Notes: generated by a model not told the origin, from the letters alone. A DNA stretch of 64,000 bases from Paracentrotus lividus (GCA_940671915.1 CALNVZ010000649.1:6666246-6730245), one strand, 5' to 3'. Shown: positions 11,436 to 24,432, numbered from the stretch's first letter. A program made the numbers and translations.

Positions 11436-13380
11436 CATTCAGATCTTTTAGCACATATCAAGTTACCATACCAGTATACATCATCAGTGTAAAATTTTTA
11501 TATGATTATCATAATTTTGATATTTTTATAAATATTTTTGGATTTTGCTCCTTTTGGAGTAAAGCATTGAAAGTCCCGGTCTTCGTTTTAGAAAGAATTT
11601 TTTTTTTTTTTTAATTCATCAGAAAAGATAAATCGCTTCCTGTACCCTTTCAGTCATTCACCTTTTACCCACTCCCTCAATAGCATCCACTCCCTAAGAA
11701 ACATAAATTCCCCTATTATCATTTAGCTCCTAATCACTGACTAAAAACGACCACCTTCAAGTTGTCAAAAGTATTACTCATACAATCTCAGTCACTTGCA
11801 CCAGACTTATCACATCCTACAAAGTGATGATGGTATAAACAGCTTTCGACCAATCAGAACACTTAATATTGTAACGGATTTTATTATTATGAAGTTTTAA
11901 TTGTTCCACTCCGTGAGATGGATGTAATAATTTAATTGAAAGGATGGCCGGCGAAACGATTCACACACAGAGAGATAGATAATTCAAACAGGAATTATAG
12001 TTCAGACTTTTATTTCTGATCAGGCATGAATATTAGTTAACAGTAAATATAAAACTGGGAATGTCTTGCTAGGGTAACTTCTCTCGGCGATGGACAAAGC
12101 TTAACTCAACTGTTGAGGACGAGAGCTAAACTGAAACTGTTGATGGCGAGAGCTAAACTGAAACTGTTGATGGCGAGATCTAAACTGAAACTGTTCCACT
12201 CTTGAGGAGAGTAACAATTAATATATTCGCTTGTAACAAGGGTAACAAAAGGCTTCCAAATATTCTCAGGTGGTCTGTCTTATAATTACCCTCAAATAAA
12301 CTGCTCCTCTTAAAGAAGAGAGAGACTGCTTATCTCAAAGTAAAACATAAGAAGACTAAGGGTGTTTATGCGCAGCGGATAATGAGAGAAGGAAGTCTTT
12401 GACCAGGTAAACAAACATGAACAAAGACTCTAAAGTAATAGAGGCAGATAAAGAGAGAAGTGTGACAAAGACATGAGAAAGCTAAAATAGAAGTCTTAAG
12501 AAGTAAGTAAGAAGGGAGATTTGAGTGACAGGAAAGTTGAGAAGACAAAGAGATAATAACTGACATTGTTAAAGAGGAAGGAGAAGGAGCAAGAAAGAAC
12601 ACCGCTGTTTGTAAAGCAATTAGATCGCAGACTGCATGAATTTGGAATGACGCTAGCAAGACATTCTGTACAAGGATTAGTGCAATAATGATTACATCAA
12701 TTAATAAACTACTAAATACACTATTAAAGACACTAAATACAAAGAAACACATTTTCCACAAATATCTAAGCCAAAATGTGTGACACTATCACTCATTCCA
12801 AATTTGGCAACACCCCAAACTAAATGTATATATATTTATAATTATATATATATATATATATATTGGAAATTTCTGAACAAAAGGGGGACCTTTTTTTCAG
12901 GACTTCTCTTTGAACCGTCAATTGATAAACCTATAATTCTGGTAAAAAAATATCGACCCTTTATCTCATCTGTATTGCTGAACACCGTTAATAAATATCA
13001 AAGTTAAATGTAAGAACTTGTACCTGTTCGCTTCATTTATTGACTCTTCTGAAAACCAACGATCCGAATACACGACATTAATGGTTTTCCCGTATTCGAC
13101 GAAGGTATCAATGAAAGATTGAAAGTTATAAACATTTCTTAAAATTTGAAATTGATATCTACATTTGTAAAAACATAATTGATTTGATTGAAGACAATAG
13201 CCCAAACATGTATAAAGAATAAAGTAACAGTGGTAAATTAAAAAAAAAAATGATTTACTGAAAGCATTAAAAATGGATTTAGCTCCTTTTGAAATCAATC
13301 TATTAAGTTTTCTTTTAAACAACAGCATGCTAGTCAATAAATAATGGACAAACCAAACAAACAAATGTCAGTCAATCAAA
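11436..13380. other. Intergenic AT-rich sequence with small tandem repeats
   Basis: Contains about three copies of a 28-29 bp unit with GAGAGCTAAACTGAAACTGTTGATGGC-like wording at 12,109-12,200 and a TA tract at 12,827-12,862. Open frames here are AT- or GA-rich and show no domain character. No gene recognised. Confidence 0.5.
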
Positions 13381-15960
13381 ATCGCCCAAACATTTGACCA
13401 AACAGTTTGAATACGAGATCAGACAAGGAAGAGTATGGACTTGTTTTAAATGACAAGTTCAGTTAGAATATTCTCAAATTTAATGATTAAATCTGCAATA
13501 ATCGAATAATATATAGCATGCGATATGAAGACGATGACATATGATACGAGATATATACATTGATTAAATAGATAGCTTATAAGTATCAGAATACTACGAT
13601 CCTTTTAATCGACAGAAAAAAAAATCGTAGGAGAGATGCTATATCTAAATAAGAAAGCGATATGCGTGTAATTATGAACCCATATTTGCAATGGTTTATA
13701 TACGTGTTCCATGAGATCTTCAAATATTAAATGAAACAAACCAAATTTATGATTTCCACCTTATCAAATCTAGTCTCTTGTAACTATTAAAAGTACATAA
13801 CATTTGAAATGTTGGAGGGCACACTACTTATCCTGGTCGTTGTTATGAAAGTTCGCTCGGACGAAGATAAAATAGGATCATGATTCCGAATCGTCATTTT
13901 TTTGGAAAATGTAGGCCTACATTTTCTATATCTGAATTCGTTTTTCCCCAGAATATCGTGATGCTATTGTGGGAGTAATCGTGTTTCGAATGTTTTATTC
14001 TCATGGAATGAAATAACGTTCATTCATCCATTTTTATGAATACAGGGTTCTCTCTTCCGAAATTGACGTAACGGTTCATTCTCAGTTTCTCAAGAACTCA
14101 TTCAGTTTCAGATTATCGAGCTCCAATTTATTTAAGATGAATTAATCTAATTTCATTTCTGCAATAACGGACCCTACGCCATTTCGGATCAATAAACCCC
14201 TATTTCATTTTCGGAATAATGAACCCCATTTCAATTTTAGATGAATGATTATCATTTAGTTTTCAGTGAATCGAACCTCCGGCCCAACGAAACTTAAGTT
14301 CAGGCTGACATGTGGTAACCATGTGTTTATGCTATAGGCTTCCTTAGCCTAATTAAAATTTATATTAATAATATGTATGATATCATTTTCTGTAAACAAA
14401 TTTGAAATTCTACTTTGGAAGAATGTTTATTGTGTTGGAAATTAATGGAAATGAAATAATGATAAATTAAATTCAGTTCAATCATTAAATCCAAAGATTG
14501 TTGGCAAATGCACTGTAAAAAATAATATGCTCCTTTGTAATTATTCCATGATTTTCTTACGTAGATTTAACTTTAAAAAGACAAAATTTAAATTTAAAAT
14601 TTAAAATTAAGTCTTGCTAACTCAAAATTTAAGTGTCGTTGAATTTACTCATTTTTTTAAAGGTACAAAATACATTTAGGAAAATTCAAGTAATTCTATT
14701 TTGCTTTGATTAGGTAAATTTAACTTCAATTAAGCACATTTCTTTTAAATACTTATTACTTAAAAAATAAAGTTGAATGTACTTATTTTTTTCAATTAAC
14801 GCCATATTTACATAATATTTACATGAATATTCATTACGAGAAAGTAAATGTTCAAAATTTTAGATAACTGTCATATATATTTGTGCTTGAAATTGTTTTG
14901 GATTAAGGTGTGCAAAAAAGTTCAATTTTTTGTTGACAGCAAAGAAAGACCAACATTTAACAGCAACTCAACTGATTTTTTGTTTTGTTTTGTGGTTTTA
15001 GGAAGATGTTCTCACTGTTTTATTTGTTAGGATGCACTCTTTGAGATATAAATATAAATACAAGTACCTTATCAATTACAGGTAAGTGACAAAATGAAGT
15101 CTGATATTTGGTTTAAACACGTAGGTTGAAATGATGTCAGTGGACTTTCGTGCTTAGAAAGTCCCCTCCCCCATTTTTTTTAAATATTCTTTTACTCAAT
15201 TGAATTAAGTTTACTCTATTTAATCAAGTAATAATAACTTCATATCATTTCAGTAGAACATACTTAAAATAGCATGGAGTTGTTAATACTCGAACAAATT
15301 AAGGCAGTTTCTTAACATAATTGAATTAAGTAAATACGACGGTATTTTTTTACAGTGTGGATTAGGGCTATTCCGCACAGCATAAAACATATTTAAAAAT
15401 AACAGTACTCACAATCATTTATTTGCAAAAGGTTGTGAGTGCTGCTATTTTGTACTTAGTAACGATATATGAAAGTGCTATGCAAAAACAAAATCGGCAT
15501 TATTGATCGAACATAAACATTACAAATTGCAATGTCCTTAATACATAAAAAGTTACATCATTTTTAAAACAGGCTACAATATTTGGGGGATAGGCCTACC
15601 AGTCAATGAAGGTCGAATTAAGAAGCAATCTTTCTCACCATATAATGTTAAAACTAAATGTTCATTCTTGTATCTCCTATATTGCATCATAGTAAAATAA
15701 TTTGTCACTTCTCCTTCATAATGCTTGTATTTCATTGTCCGTTCTGTCATTCATCCCTTGTCCAATGAATGTGTACTAAGTATTTGTTGATCATCTCAGA
15801 TATGTCAGTGGCCAACTTTGAAAGTACGCTCTATTTCACTGGAAACTGTCTGTATCGGAAGACAACAGGTTAATAACTCACTCACAATAATGTTGATGTC
15901 TTGGCGTTGTGTTCAACGAATGTATTGTAGAGATATTCTAGGTGCTTGGTGACTATCATT
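13380..15960. repeat. Downstream flank block of KCTD-2
   Basis: Paralogous to 26,120-27,860 (KCTD-3), to parts of 30,900-35,960 (KCTD-4) and, inverted, to 61,500-64,000 (KCTD-6). It includes degenerate phrases such as GGAATAATGAACCC and ends next to the gene with TCAGTGGCCAACTTTGAAAG. The 14,511-15,357 MITE is a private insertion in this copy. Confidence 0.9.
14511..15357. mobile_element. MITE, 847 bp, CACTGTAAAAAA ends
   Basis: Terminal inverted repeats CACTGTAAAAAATA and TATTTTTTTACAGTG. Paralogous flanks at 32,835, 35,262 and (inverted) 63,045 read straight through GGCAAATGGATTAGGGC, so the insertion edges are precise, with a TG duplication. The interior is AT-rich without a transposase; many AAATTTAAA-like words give it repetitive texture. 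Confidence 0.92.
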
Positions 15961-15970
15961 TAAATAATAA

Positions 15971-16927
15971 TCAGTAAAAATCTATTCTGGTGCAATAGGA
16001 GGTAACATCAGTTTTCCCACGATAGCTCACGTTCAAACGTTGGAGAAAATACGATTTCACGTGTTCTATGTCCACCTGAGATGCATCATGGGGGATTCTC
16101 TGTACATCTACCAGTCCAGCAACGACGTCGTAACTTGAAGCCTTGTAACACATGTGATTTAGGCCTATCTCTTTGACCATGCTATCAATATTTGCTTGAG
16201 TACCACACGTTGAGTTCATGTATAGGATGCAGTGACCATTCAGCCAGAGGTATATCGTACATTTAGGTATATACTCGTGCATCCAGTTGATCTGATCTGA
16301 AAGAACTGCAAGTCCAAGTTGTTGTGCCTTTTCATCAAGATATTCTGCTAGATCACTATCACTCCGAATTAGATCACTGAAAATACCGCCAAGCTTAAGA
16401 AACTGCAGAAGCTGTTGAAATCCAAGCCCACTAGGATCACTGGCTATCACAAAGTTTCTTAATGGATCTGTAAGGGCAGTGGTGTTAATAAGAACCTGAC
16501 TCTCTGCGTCATTCAACATCTTGGCAAAACAAGAATCTTGTTCTCTCAGTAACGATTCTCGACATATTCTGTAAGTTTTCCCGCTGCTCTTGTCAACTAT
16601 TCCAATGGTTTCAGGTTTCTTTAGAGCCAATTTAAGTTCATCGAGCAAGTAGAAATCAGCTTCGCGCTCAAGCAAACGGAAATTGCTAAACGTATCAGGT
16701 AACAGAAGTTCTCCGTTCCTCAAATAATTCAAGACATGGACAAATATCCCCCCATCTCGGTCGATGAAATAATTGCCAAGTTCATCTTTGGCCGACGGGA
16801 CGCTACCTTCCAACAAACGAGAAAAGAAGCTGTCTGGGTACCGTGTCAGGGTGGCACGAGATGTCTTGTAGATCTTCCCACCAACATTCAGACCAACAAT
16901 TCCAGAATCAATGGAAGAATCCATCAT
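15971..16927 (-). CDS. KCTD-2: double-T1 KCTD-like protein, type N-beta
   Basis: 318 residues, single exon, intact. T1-A (residues about 8-105) has LNVGG, TLTRYPDSFFSRLLEG, GNYFIDRDGG and FVHVLNYLRNGELLLP (type N, shared nearly unchanged with KCTD-3 and most of KCTD-4). T1-B (about 112-220) has CRESLLREQDSCFAKMLND, an insert INTTALTDPLRNF and LLQFLKLGGIF (type beta, shared with KCTD-5). The C-terminal domain has WLNGHCILY, VAGLVDVQRIPHDAS and the ending SYCTRI. Class I upstream region. Likely an oligomerising BTB adaptor by family; substrate unknown. Start MMDSS is supported by all paralogues. Confidence 0.92.
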   Translation of the reverse strand: MMDSSIDSGIVGLNVGGKIYKTSRATLTRYPDSFFSRLLEGSVPSAKDELGNYFIDRDGGIFVHVLNYLRNGELLLPDTFSNFRLLEREADFYLLDELKLALKKPETIGIVDKSSGKTYRICRESLLREQDSCFAKMLNDAESQVLINTTALTDPLRNFVIASDPSGLGFQQLLQFLKLGGIFSDLIRSDSDLAEYLDEKAQQLGLAVLSDQINWMHEYIPKCTIYLWLNGHCILYMNSTCGTQANIDSMVKEIGLNHMCYKASSYDVVAGLVDVQRIPHDASQVDIEHVKSYFLQRLNVSYRGKTDVTSYCTRIDFY

Positions 16928-17400
16928 TGTTATAAAGAGGATTCGAGCTGAAACTCGGATCTATATCCACCCAGCTATATGATTTATGAGTCTGCTACAG
17001 TAATTATGCTTTAACACGTATAATCACGTAGAAATTGAGGCCTTTATTCGCATTGCCACGCACACATGAAGAATGAAAAGTCTTTTCAAAGGACAATGAG
17101 TGGCTTTTTGCTCTGCCGACTCACCTGAAATTCTCGGAGATGTTAAATTTACCCAGACTTATCCTCTATTTCTGTAATACAACACATCCCAATTCTAGTC
17201 AATATCATTTGTCTGATTCCACATCAAAACGACAGTCGTGTAGGTCGGACAGATTGTTCTCATTTGGGCTACGACTATATACCATCGCCTACAAAAGCCT
17301 TGATTGAGACTAAAATCTTCCCTATGGTGAACTGGGTATTTCCAATGGGGAATCCCCGTTCGAATAACTAGAGCATTTACGATGCACACGCTGTAGCATT
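16928..17400 (-). promoter_or_regulatory. Class I upstream region of KCTD-2, candidate 5' UTR intron
   Basis: About 470 bp conserved with the region upstream of KCTD-3 (28,802-29,280) and partly KCTD-6. On the minus strand it contains ATTTCAGGTGAGTCGG, a textbook splice donor (exon edge at 17,125), and TTTCAGCTCG about 25-30 bp before the ATG as a possible acceptor. This suggests a non-coding first exon, but the acceptor is not preserved in KCTD-6, so the call is tentative. A conserved short open frame here (17,195-17,389) is probably untranslated. Confidence 0.4.
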
Positions 17401-18320
17401 AGTGTAAGTGGATGGGGTTATTATGATAGCAGAATCTTAGAATATTAGGATTTATTTTTATTTTGTTGTGTTGATCTTTCAGCAAATTCCCAAACGTTTA
17501 CAAATAAAGCACATAAGACTTTTGCAATGAATCTACTGCAAATTAAAAACACATACTCTTTTTGCATGTAGGCCTACATTTAAAAAAGGAAATTCATTGA
17601 CATAACTGACATGAACACAGGAAAAAAACCCCGCATATTTTATTTTAAAATGCAATATTGAGATTCATTTTTATTTCATTTTAGTATCCTTCAAAAAGCA
17701 CACGCAAATGGAACCTTAATTCGTTTCGTAAAAAAAGTTTATTTTACTATGCCTACACAGCATTATCCTTGAGTAGGCCCCCTACGACTAAATTTCATTT
17801 CATTTTTCATTTCATTTCATTTATTTTCCATATCCAACAAAATAAATCAAAATACATAGTATTCATTGTACAAGGTAAAACAATAGAACATAGCAATGTA
17901 ATCGTAAATATAAAATAGAATTTCGCAAAAAAAGTTTGGTTTTTTTACAGCAGGTTTAAAAACCAGGTTGTTTATGGAGGGGACTGCTAAAAAGCTGTGC
18001 TTGTAGATTGCAGCCCCCTATAACTTAGAATTATAAGAATAGTGTATTTAAAAAAATAGAAAGAACAAAGAAAATAGTAAACGCACCAATACATATATTG
18101 AATAGACATAACATAGAAAGAGTGAAAAGGAGAGGAGAGAAGGATAGAAGAGAAGAAGGAGAGGAGAGAAGATGCGAAAGAGTGAAGGAATCCTGCCTAC
18201 CACACACACAGAGCATACACGGACCGACCGGAAAACCATCATTACAAGTATGAATAAAAAAGCATCGAGTAGAATATAATTGTCTTTATAGGTAAAATAA
18301 TTGAATGAGCGATGAAGAGA

Positions 18321-19896
18321 CTAAGAAGCTGGTGCTTGATAAGTACGAAGGAGTGATTTTTTTAATTTGAATTTAAAAGAATTTAAACTAGGGGCATTTT
18401 TTATGTTATGATCAAGAATAGTCCATAGCTTCGGGCCTGTATACGTGAATATGGATTTAGAGAGTATAGTTCTTGGTAATGGTAAATGAAATTCGTCAGA
18501 TTGGCGTGTGGGGTATTTGTGTATAGTTTTGTTTTTATTGAATATTAACTCAAAAACTGAGGGCAACGTATTATTATTTAACTGATACATAAACTGTCCG
18601 AGATTATAACGAAATAAGTCATTTATCTTTAAGATATTATTTTCGATAAACAATACATCGGTGTGGGACATCCATGAAGTGTTACAGATAACACGCATAG
18701 CTTTCTTTTGTAATAGTAGTATTCTGTGGAGATAATAATCATGTGTATTGCCCCAGCCAATGATGCCATAATTCAAGTAGGGTAAATCAAATGTTGAGTA
18801 AAGCATAAGAAGGGAAGAGGTGGGTAAAAAAAAATTGACCTTATTTATAATTCCTATATTACGAGAAATGGTTCGGCAAATGTTATCGATATGAATATTC
18901 CATGACAGTTTATCGTCTATTGTCAGACCTAGAAATTTCATTGAAGTGACGGCTTCGATGATGGTATCATCTAGTTTAATATTTTGTGGTAGTTTGTCTA
19001 AAGAATTGCTAAAAAGCATACATTTAGTTTTTTGTAAGTTTATAGATAACCTATTAGCTCTTATCCATTGTAACAATTTATCTAATTCATTGTTAAGTAT
19101 ATTGATCAAAAAGTTAGGATCTGGATGAGAAAGAAGCACGTTAGAATCATCTGCAAATAAGACAAAGGAGAGAATATTAGACGAGTTACGGATATCATTA
19201 ATATAAATAATAAATAGAAGCGGGCCAAGTAAGCTACCCTGAGGAACTCCGCAATCTATATCTTGCATGGAAGAAAATTGGTCATTAATACATACAAATT
19301 GCTTGCGGTTGGTTAGGTAGTTTCTGAACCACTCCAAGGCCCTACCACGAATTCCGTAATTGTTCATTTTATAAAGAAGTATTTTATGATCGATGGTATC
19401 GAAGGCCTTGGAGAGGTCCAGAAAGACACCCACAGTATGATAAAATTTGTCGATAGCTTTTGTAATTTTCTCAATGAATGTAAGTATAGCATGGGAAGTT
19501 CTATGATTTTGGCGAAAGCCGAATTGAAAATTAGAAATGATGTTATTTTTATTCAAAAAATTTAAAAGTCTTGTGTATATTATTCTTTCCAGAATTTTGG
19601 AAATGCCGGCAGTAGAGAAATTGGTCTAAAATTACATATGTTGTCTTTTTCACCTTTTTTATAAACTGGTATAACTTTGGAAATTTTCATACAGTCAGGA
19701 ACTACACCGCAAGTCAGGGATAAGTTAATATATGCACCAATGGATCAACAATTAACTCAATGACGTTTTTCAATAAAATATTATCAATGCCATCGTGTCC
19801 AGCACTCTTTTTATTTTTCAAGTTATTAACTATATCTATTACTTCATTACTATGTACTGGGACAAAAAATAGTGAATCAGGGTTTGGCTGGTCCAT
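18321..19896 (-). pseudogene. LINE reverse transcriptase, frameshifted
   Basis: The fragment at 19,714-19,896 has the KKSAGHDGIDNILLKN motif. After a frame break near 19,600 (PISLL... then RIIYTRLLNFLNKNN in another frame), the 411-residue stretch 19,556-18,321 carries FGFRQNHRTSHAIL, LDLSKAFDTIDH, GVPQGSLLGPLLFIIYINDI, the catalytic box FADDSN and SINLQKTKCM. FADD replaces the YADD more usual elsewhere and is common in this LINE group. The C-terminal third lacks a recognisable RNase H. Confidence 0.9.
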
Positions 19897-20494
19897 AAAG
19901 TCTAAAAATGACTTTTGCGTTGGGGGAATATTTTTTGCAAGGTTCTGTCCTATCTGAGAGAATACTGATTGAACGTATCAGCTATATGCACTGAATCATG
20001 AATTTCTACGTTGTTACATTTAATTTTTGTTATGCGTGATTTATCGCTATGCTTATTTATGGCACTATTTAAGATTTTCCAGGTTTTGCCAATATCATGT
20101 TTAAAAAGAATTAACTGGTTTGAAAAATATTTTCGTTTTTTCAATACGTAATATTTTAGTAAGAATGTTTTTGTAAGTAGTATATTTACGGCGAGACTTT
20201 GCAGAACGTTGTATTTTGTCAGCGTAGTATAGTTGTTTTTTCGATTGATGGATCTTAAAATTGATTTCGTTATCAAGGTAGTCGAGGACTTTCTTATAAT
20301 TAGAGGATTTGTTAACTAATGGAACATGTCTATTAAGTGTGACGTAAAATTCGTCATAAATATGTTATATGCAGTATTAGTATCTTGCGAATTATAAACA
20401 CCAGACCAATCCTCATCTTCAAGGCTTTCCTTTAATCGTGCTATTTTATTAGGTGTTATTCTTCTGAATTTTTGCAAGTTGGTATCTTTTTTAT

Positions 20495-21130
20495 CTAACA
20501 TGCAAGGACTTCGAGAAAAATAGGGTAGTGATCTGATATGTCAGATAAAATTATTCCTGATTCGGGTAAGGGAACAACATTCAAAAAGATGTTATCAATG
20601 AGGGTTGCTGTTTGGTTGGTTACCCGAGTGGGTTTTGTAATTAAAGGCAGGAACGATGAAGATAACATAATATCCAAAAATTCATGTGAAGTATTCTGAG
20701 TGCAAGATTTTAATATATCTATGTTAAAATCCCCTACGATATAACAGTCTTTATTGGTAAAGACAGGATTATGTAATAGATTTTGCAAATATTCTAAAAA
20801 GTCAGGAGTATTTGAATTAGGAGGTCGGTAACATACAGTAATTAAAATGTTTTTGGAATTGGGTACTCTAATTTCAACTACTATTGATTCTGCGAATTCA
20901 GTCATACAATTAAGATCACTATGAATAAAATAGTCACAATGTTGGTTGATATAAAGAGCTACCCACCTCCCTTCTATTAATTCTACTATTTTCTACAAGG
21001 ACATAGCCGGGAGTGAGTAACCAGCAGATTCTTGAGTTAGCCACGTTTCCGTCAAAGCAATTGCAGAAAAATTTGTTTGAGTGGGAGTATCAGTTAAAAA
21101 GCGCAGGCTATCAAAATTACAATTCAAACT
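20495..21130 (-). pseudogene. LINE apurinic/apyrimidinic endonuclease domain, frameshifted
   Basis: The N-terminal part in one frame has ALTETWL (about 21,040). The downstream part (20,905-20,495) has VCYRPPNS, the metal-binding GDFNID, TRVTNQTATLIDNIF and the catalytic SDHYPIF. These are standard signatures of the APE endonuclease that nicks the target DNA in target-primed reverse transcription. Fragments at 20,501-19,950 continue the linker in other frames. Confidence 0.9.
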
Positions 21131-21720
21131 ATAACATTTAAATGCATAATAGAAAATGTATTAGGTGTTTTTTCACGAGATTTAAATTGATTCACAGTAA
21201 AGTAATTAGAACTTGGATAATGGTTATCACTATCTCCGTTTAAGTCGGTCGAAAGAATATTGATTGTTTGAGATGCAAGATTGTCAAAATTAGAATTCAA
21301 ATTATTGGTTTGAGAGTTAATGTTTGGCTTAAACAAGTCGTAAAGCTCATCATCGTTCAGTATATTAAAGGGAACATCCTCAGCATAAGGAATCAAATTA
21401 AAACACGAAATGAAGTACATGATTTCCTGTACGGACAATGAACGTGTGCGCGTCAGCAGGAAGAGACCAGGAGAGGTATAGACGTGGAAAGTAAAGGAAA
21501 GTAGAACAGTTACAATACATAGAAGAGGCTACACAGACAGAAATATTCGTACCTTGATACGACTGGTAAACAAACAGAAACACACACAGTTTCGCGTGCA
21601 TAAAAGAACTACAAAAAGCATTCACGGGCAAGGAGGAGCTCCCATGCATATAAGAATTGATTAATACGTCGGGGAAGCCCCAGACCTCGATGAGGACATG
21701 ATGAAATGAAACCAATGACC

Positions 21721-24432
21721 CAACTCTAGGGGGCCTACAACACTACTGACAAATAGGTGAAGATGTGATAGCATGAAAATAATTAAACAACCCACATACT
21801 ATTGTAAAGGCTATAACAGACTGAATATATTGAATGAATCACCTGGCCAGGTGAATAAGAATACCAAATTAAACCAAAAAGGGATTTTGTTATTCAAGAT
21901 AATTAATGAGTCTTTATCACATTGTGTTTAATTCAAAGTGCATGTATCAACATTCAAAAGTAAAAGACTGTGTGATGAAGAAGAAAAAAAAATTAATAAA
22001 AATGATAAGTCATAGCTTCGTTAGACCCATCGCAAGGAAACTAATTGAATTTGCTAACACTTGAGCATGTAAAATTTAAATTAGCGAAAAAATCCAATCC
22101 AATTTCAAGTCGTCATAACATCATTCAGTAGTCCATCATACAAGAAATCAAACTAAAAGCTTTTAAATTAACCAAGGATTATTTTTCTAGTCATTTTCTA
22201 GATTATAAGATTTAGAAGTAAAAAAAGCAAATTCTTAAACGCCATCATCATTTTTAAATAGCGGTATTGATGGTTGTACTCTGACCAGCTAAAAACAACA
22301 TAACAATGATCACCACTTCAAGTGGTTATAAACCTCATTCAATGCACATGCAACGGCATGTAAACCCCAAAAGAGCTAGATGTGGTACGTAAAAGTATAC
22401 TAAGTACTAAGTAATGGCGTTGCTATATACTTTTGCACTATCAAATCAACAAATCATTTGGGGTGATTCGGAAAAAACAGAAAAAAAAAGACTGACGAGC
22501 ACATGTATGCTCAACTTTGGTATTAAGTAATAATAATTAATTTTGTCTCACTTTTTTAGGCAGACACATGTATTTAGTGGTTATTATGATGAACATCCTT
22601 TAGCATTTAACAATATAGCTAAATGCAGATACCAAATTTTCTGTAAATACATATATTTGTAAAAAAAAAGTGGTTTTTAAATTTGAAAGAGGTGAAAGAA
22701 AAACATCACAAAATTGAATAATAATTGAAATTCAACTTGAGTCCCCTTCAGAAATCAAGGAAAAGTTGACCATGAACAAAGGGTTTTCATTTTTATGTAA
22801 TAATAATCAATCATCTCAAACGTTAGGTCTTAATTGTAAAAAAGAAGAACGATAGGAATAATCTTCAACTTACAACAGTATCGCTGCTAAACATGCTTAT
22901 ATATTCCTGGCCAAGGGTAGAGAGAAACATCACATTAATTAGTCAGGGTTTGATTTCAATTTTTTTTTCCCTTGTTAAAAACATATATGTAAAAAAATTA
23001 CGTTCATGTGAGATAAAGATATCACAATGAAAATGTAGATACAGACATTGTATGAGTGGTGATGTACCATACCAACAAAACAAAACATGATTATCCCTCG
23101 TTATTTTTCATTTAGTTGTAAACACCTATAGAATACTCTTCTTTTTTTTTTTAGGTAAACATAATTTTGGTTTCCATTCTTAAAAAAGAAAACTGATGAG
23201 TTACAATGATAAATTTAGACTCTAAATTTTATCCCTTGTCAAAACCAAAGGACACGCATTAACTGTGAACAATTACTATTTCAGGGCAAGCATTACAGAT
23301 AACAAGGTCATGTAGGCTTAGCCACAACAGGTATTGAGTATAACATCAATAATTCAGCCTTTAGCAGATTATAACTGACATAACAAGAGCCAGATCTGAT
23401 TTCCCATGAATAATTGTACAATGGATCTTTCAAAAATATAATAATGATTTGAATATTGTAGTAAAATATACTCATGACAAGCTTTCACAGTATAAGATGC
23501 ATCACAGGGAGAATAGATATGGATAGCAAAATTATAATATTCCCCTTGAAGAAAAAAAACACAACAACAACAACAAAACTGCCATGCCTGGGCAAAACAA
23601 CGGGCTTTTTAGTGAAGGTGTTTGCAGTGTTTTTGAGTAAGGTATCTAATTTGTAATTCAGGTTGCCCAGTAATCACCAATTTTGCATCACAATATGATT
23701 ATAGTTGGATTACAAATTTTATCTTCTTTAAAATCCAGGAAAAGTACAGTACATACATAAGTAGGCAAAGAAATTTGCATCATCAAGCAGAGAAAAACAT
23801 TATGTAATTATTTTTCCTATACGATAGATTATAATATTGACAGTTTAAAAAATGTTTATGTAGCTGAAACCAGCAATACACTTTTTTTTATGCGTAGGGA
23901 TAAAGGAATCTTCCCTAGCCTGAAAAGGGTATTTAACATGCAATTAAAAAAATGAATTATAACTGGATTGTAAAAAGTAATCCCATTTTCAGAACCACAG
24001 GAAAGACGTTCAGTTTAAAGGTAAAGGCGAAAATTATTCGCATTATGATATAATCAATAAAGAAACAGGTAATGCATAATGAAATTCATGCTCGGTAGAA
24101 GTTGTAGAAACTTACAGGCAAAGAGGAGATTGTCTATATTATCATGCTTACATTAACACTTGATATAAAGTTCTAAGAATTATGCCATATGAGTCGATGG
24201 TTGTATCAGCAGTAAGTGGTTGATGTACATCAGAATTTTCCTGAAACGAAGTCATATGCACTTGAAGTCAGGTTAGAAAATGATCTATCTTTGAATTCAG
24301 CTGATCGTTACCTGTAATCTCCTGAAATTTGCTCGATTGAATCGTGAACATAATGAAGACAGATCGTATACAGATTGAATTTCATGAAATATCATGATAC
24401 TGAGCGTGATCATCATAATAAACTTCAATGTG
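21721..24432. other. 2.7-kb AT-rich block absent from the paralogous locus
   Basis: Together with the LINE this makes up the approximately 6.6 kb missing from the KCTD-3 flank. It contains no open frame of note, no inverted ends and no recognised element. It could be the LINE 5' region, another insertion, or ancestral sequence deleted from the other copy. Confidence 0.5.

Larger units (their letters stand above)
17797..21720 (-). mobile_element. APE-type non-LTR retrotransposon (LINE, CR1/Jockey-like), broken
   Basis: Minus-strand LINE. In order: 5' leader and short ORF (about 21,440-21,124), apurinic endonuclease, reverse transcriptase, short 3' UTR and an AATGAAATGAAATG-type tail at about 17,800-17,830. 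The coding frame is interrupted several times between 21,130 and 19,560, so the copy is not expected to be active. The paralogous flank of KCTD-3 (around 29,640) lacks it completely. Superfamily assignment is from motif wording and is approximate. Confidence 0.88.

Noticed and set aside
17195-17389. Short conserved open frame upstream of KCTD-2, also at 29,047-29,262
   Set aside because: Conservation is explained by the duplicated flank; lengths and starts differ, and KCTD-6 does not retain it.
13600-17400. Whole KCTD units as retrocopies inserted independently
   Set aside because: Flanks of several kilobases are duplicated with the genes, so the spread was by DNA-level duplication; only the founder may have been a retrocopy.
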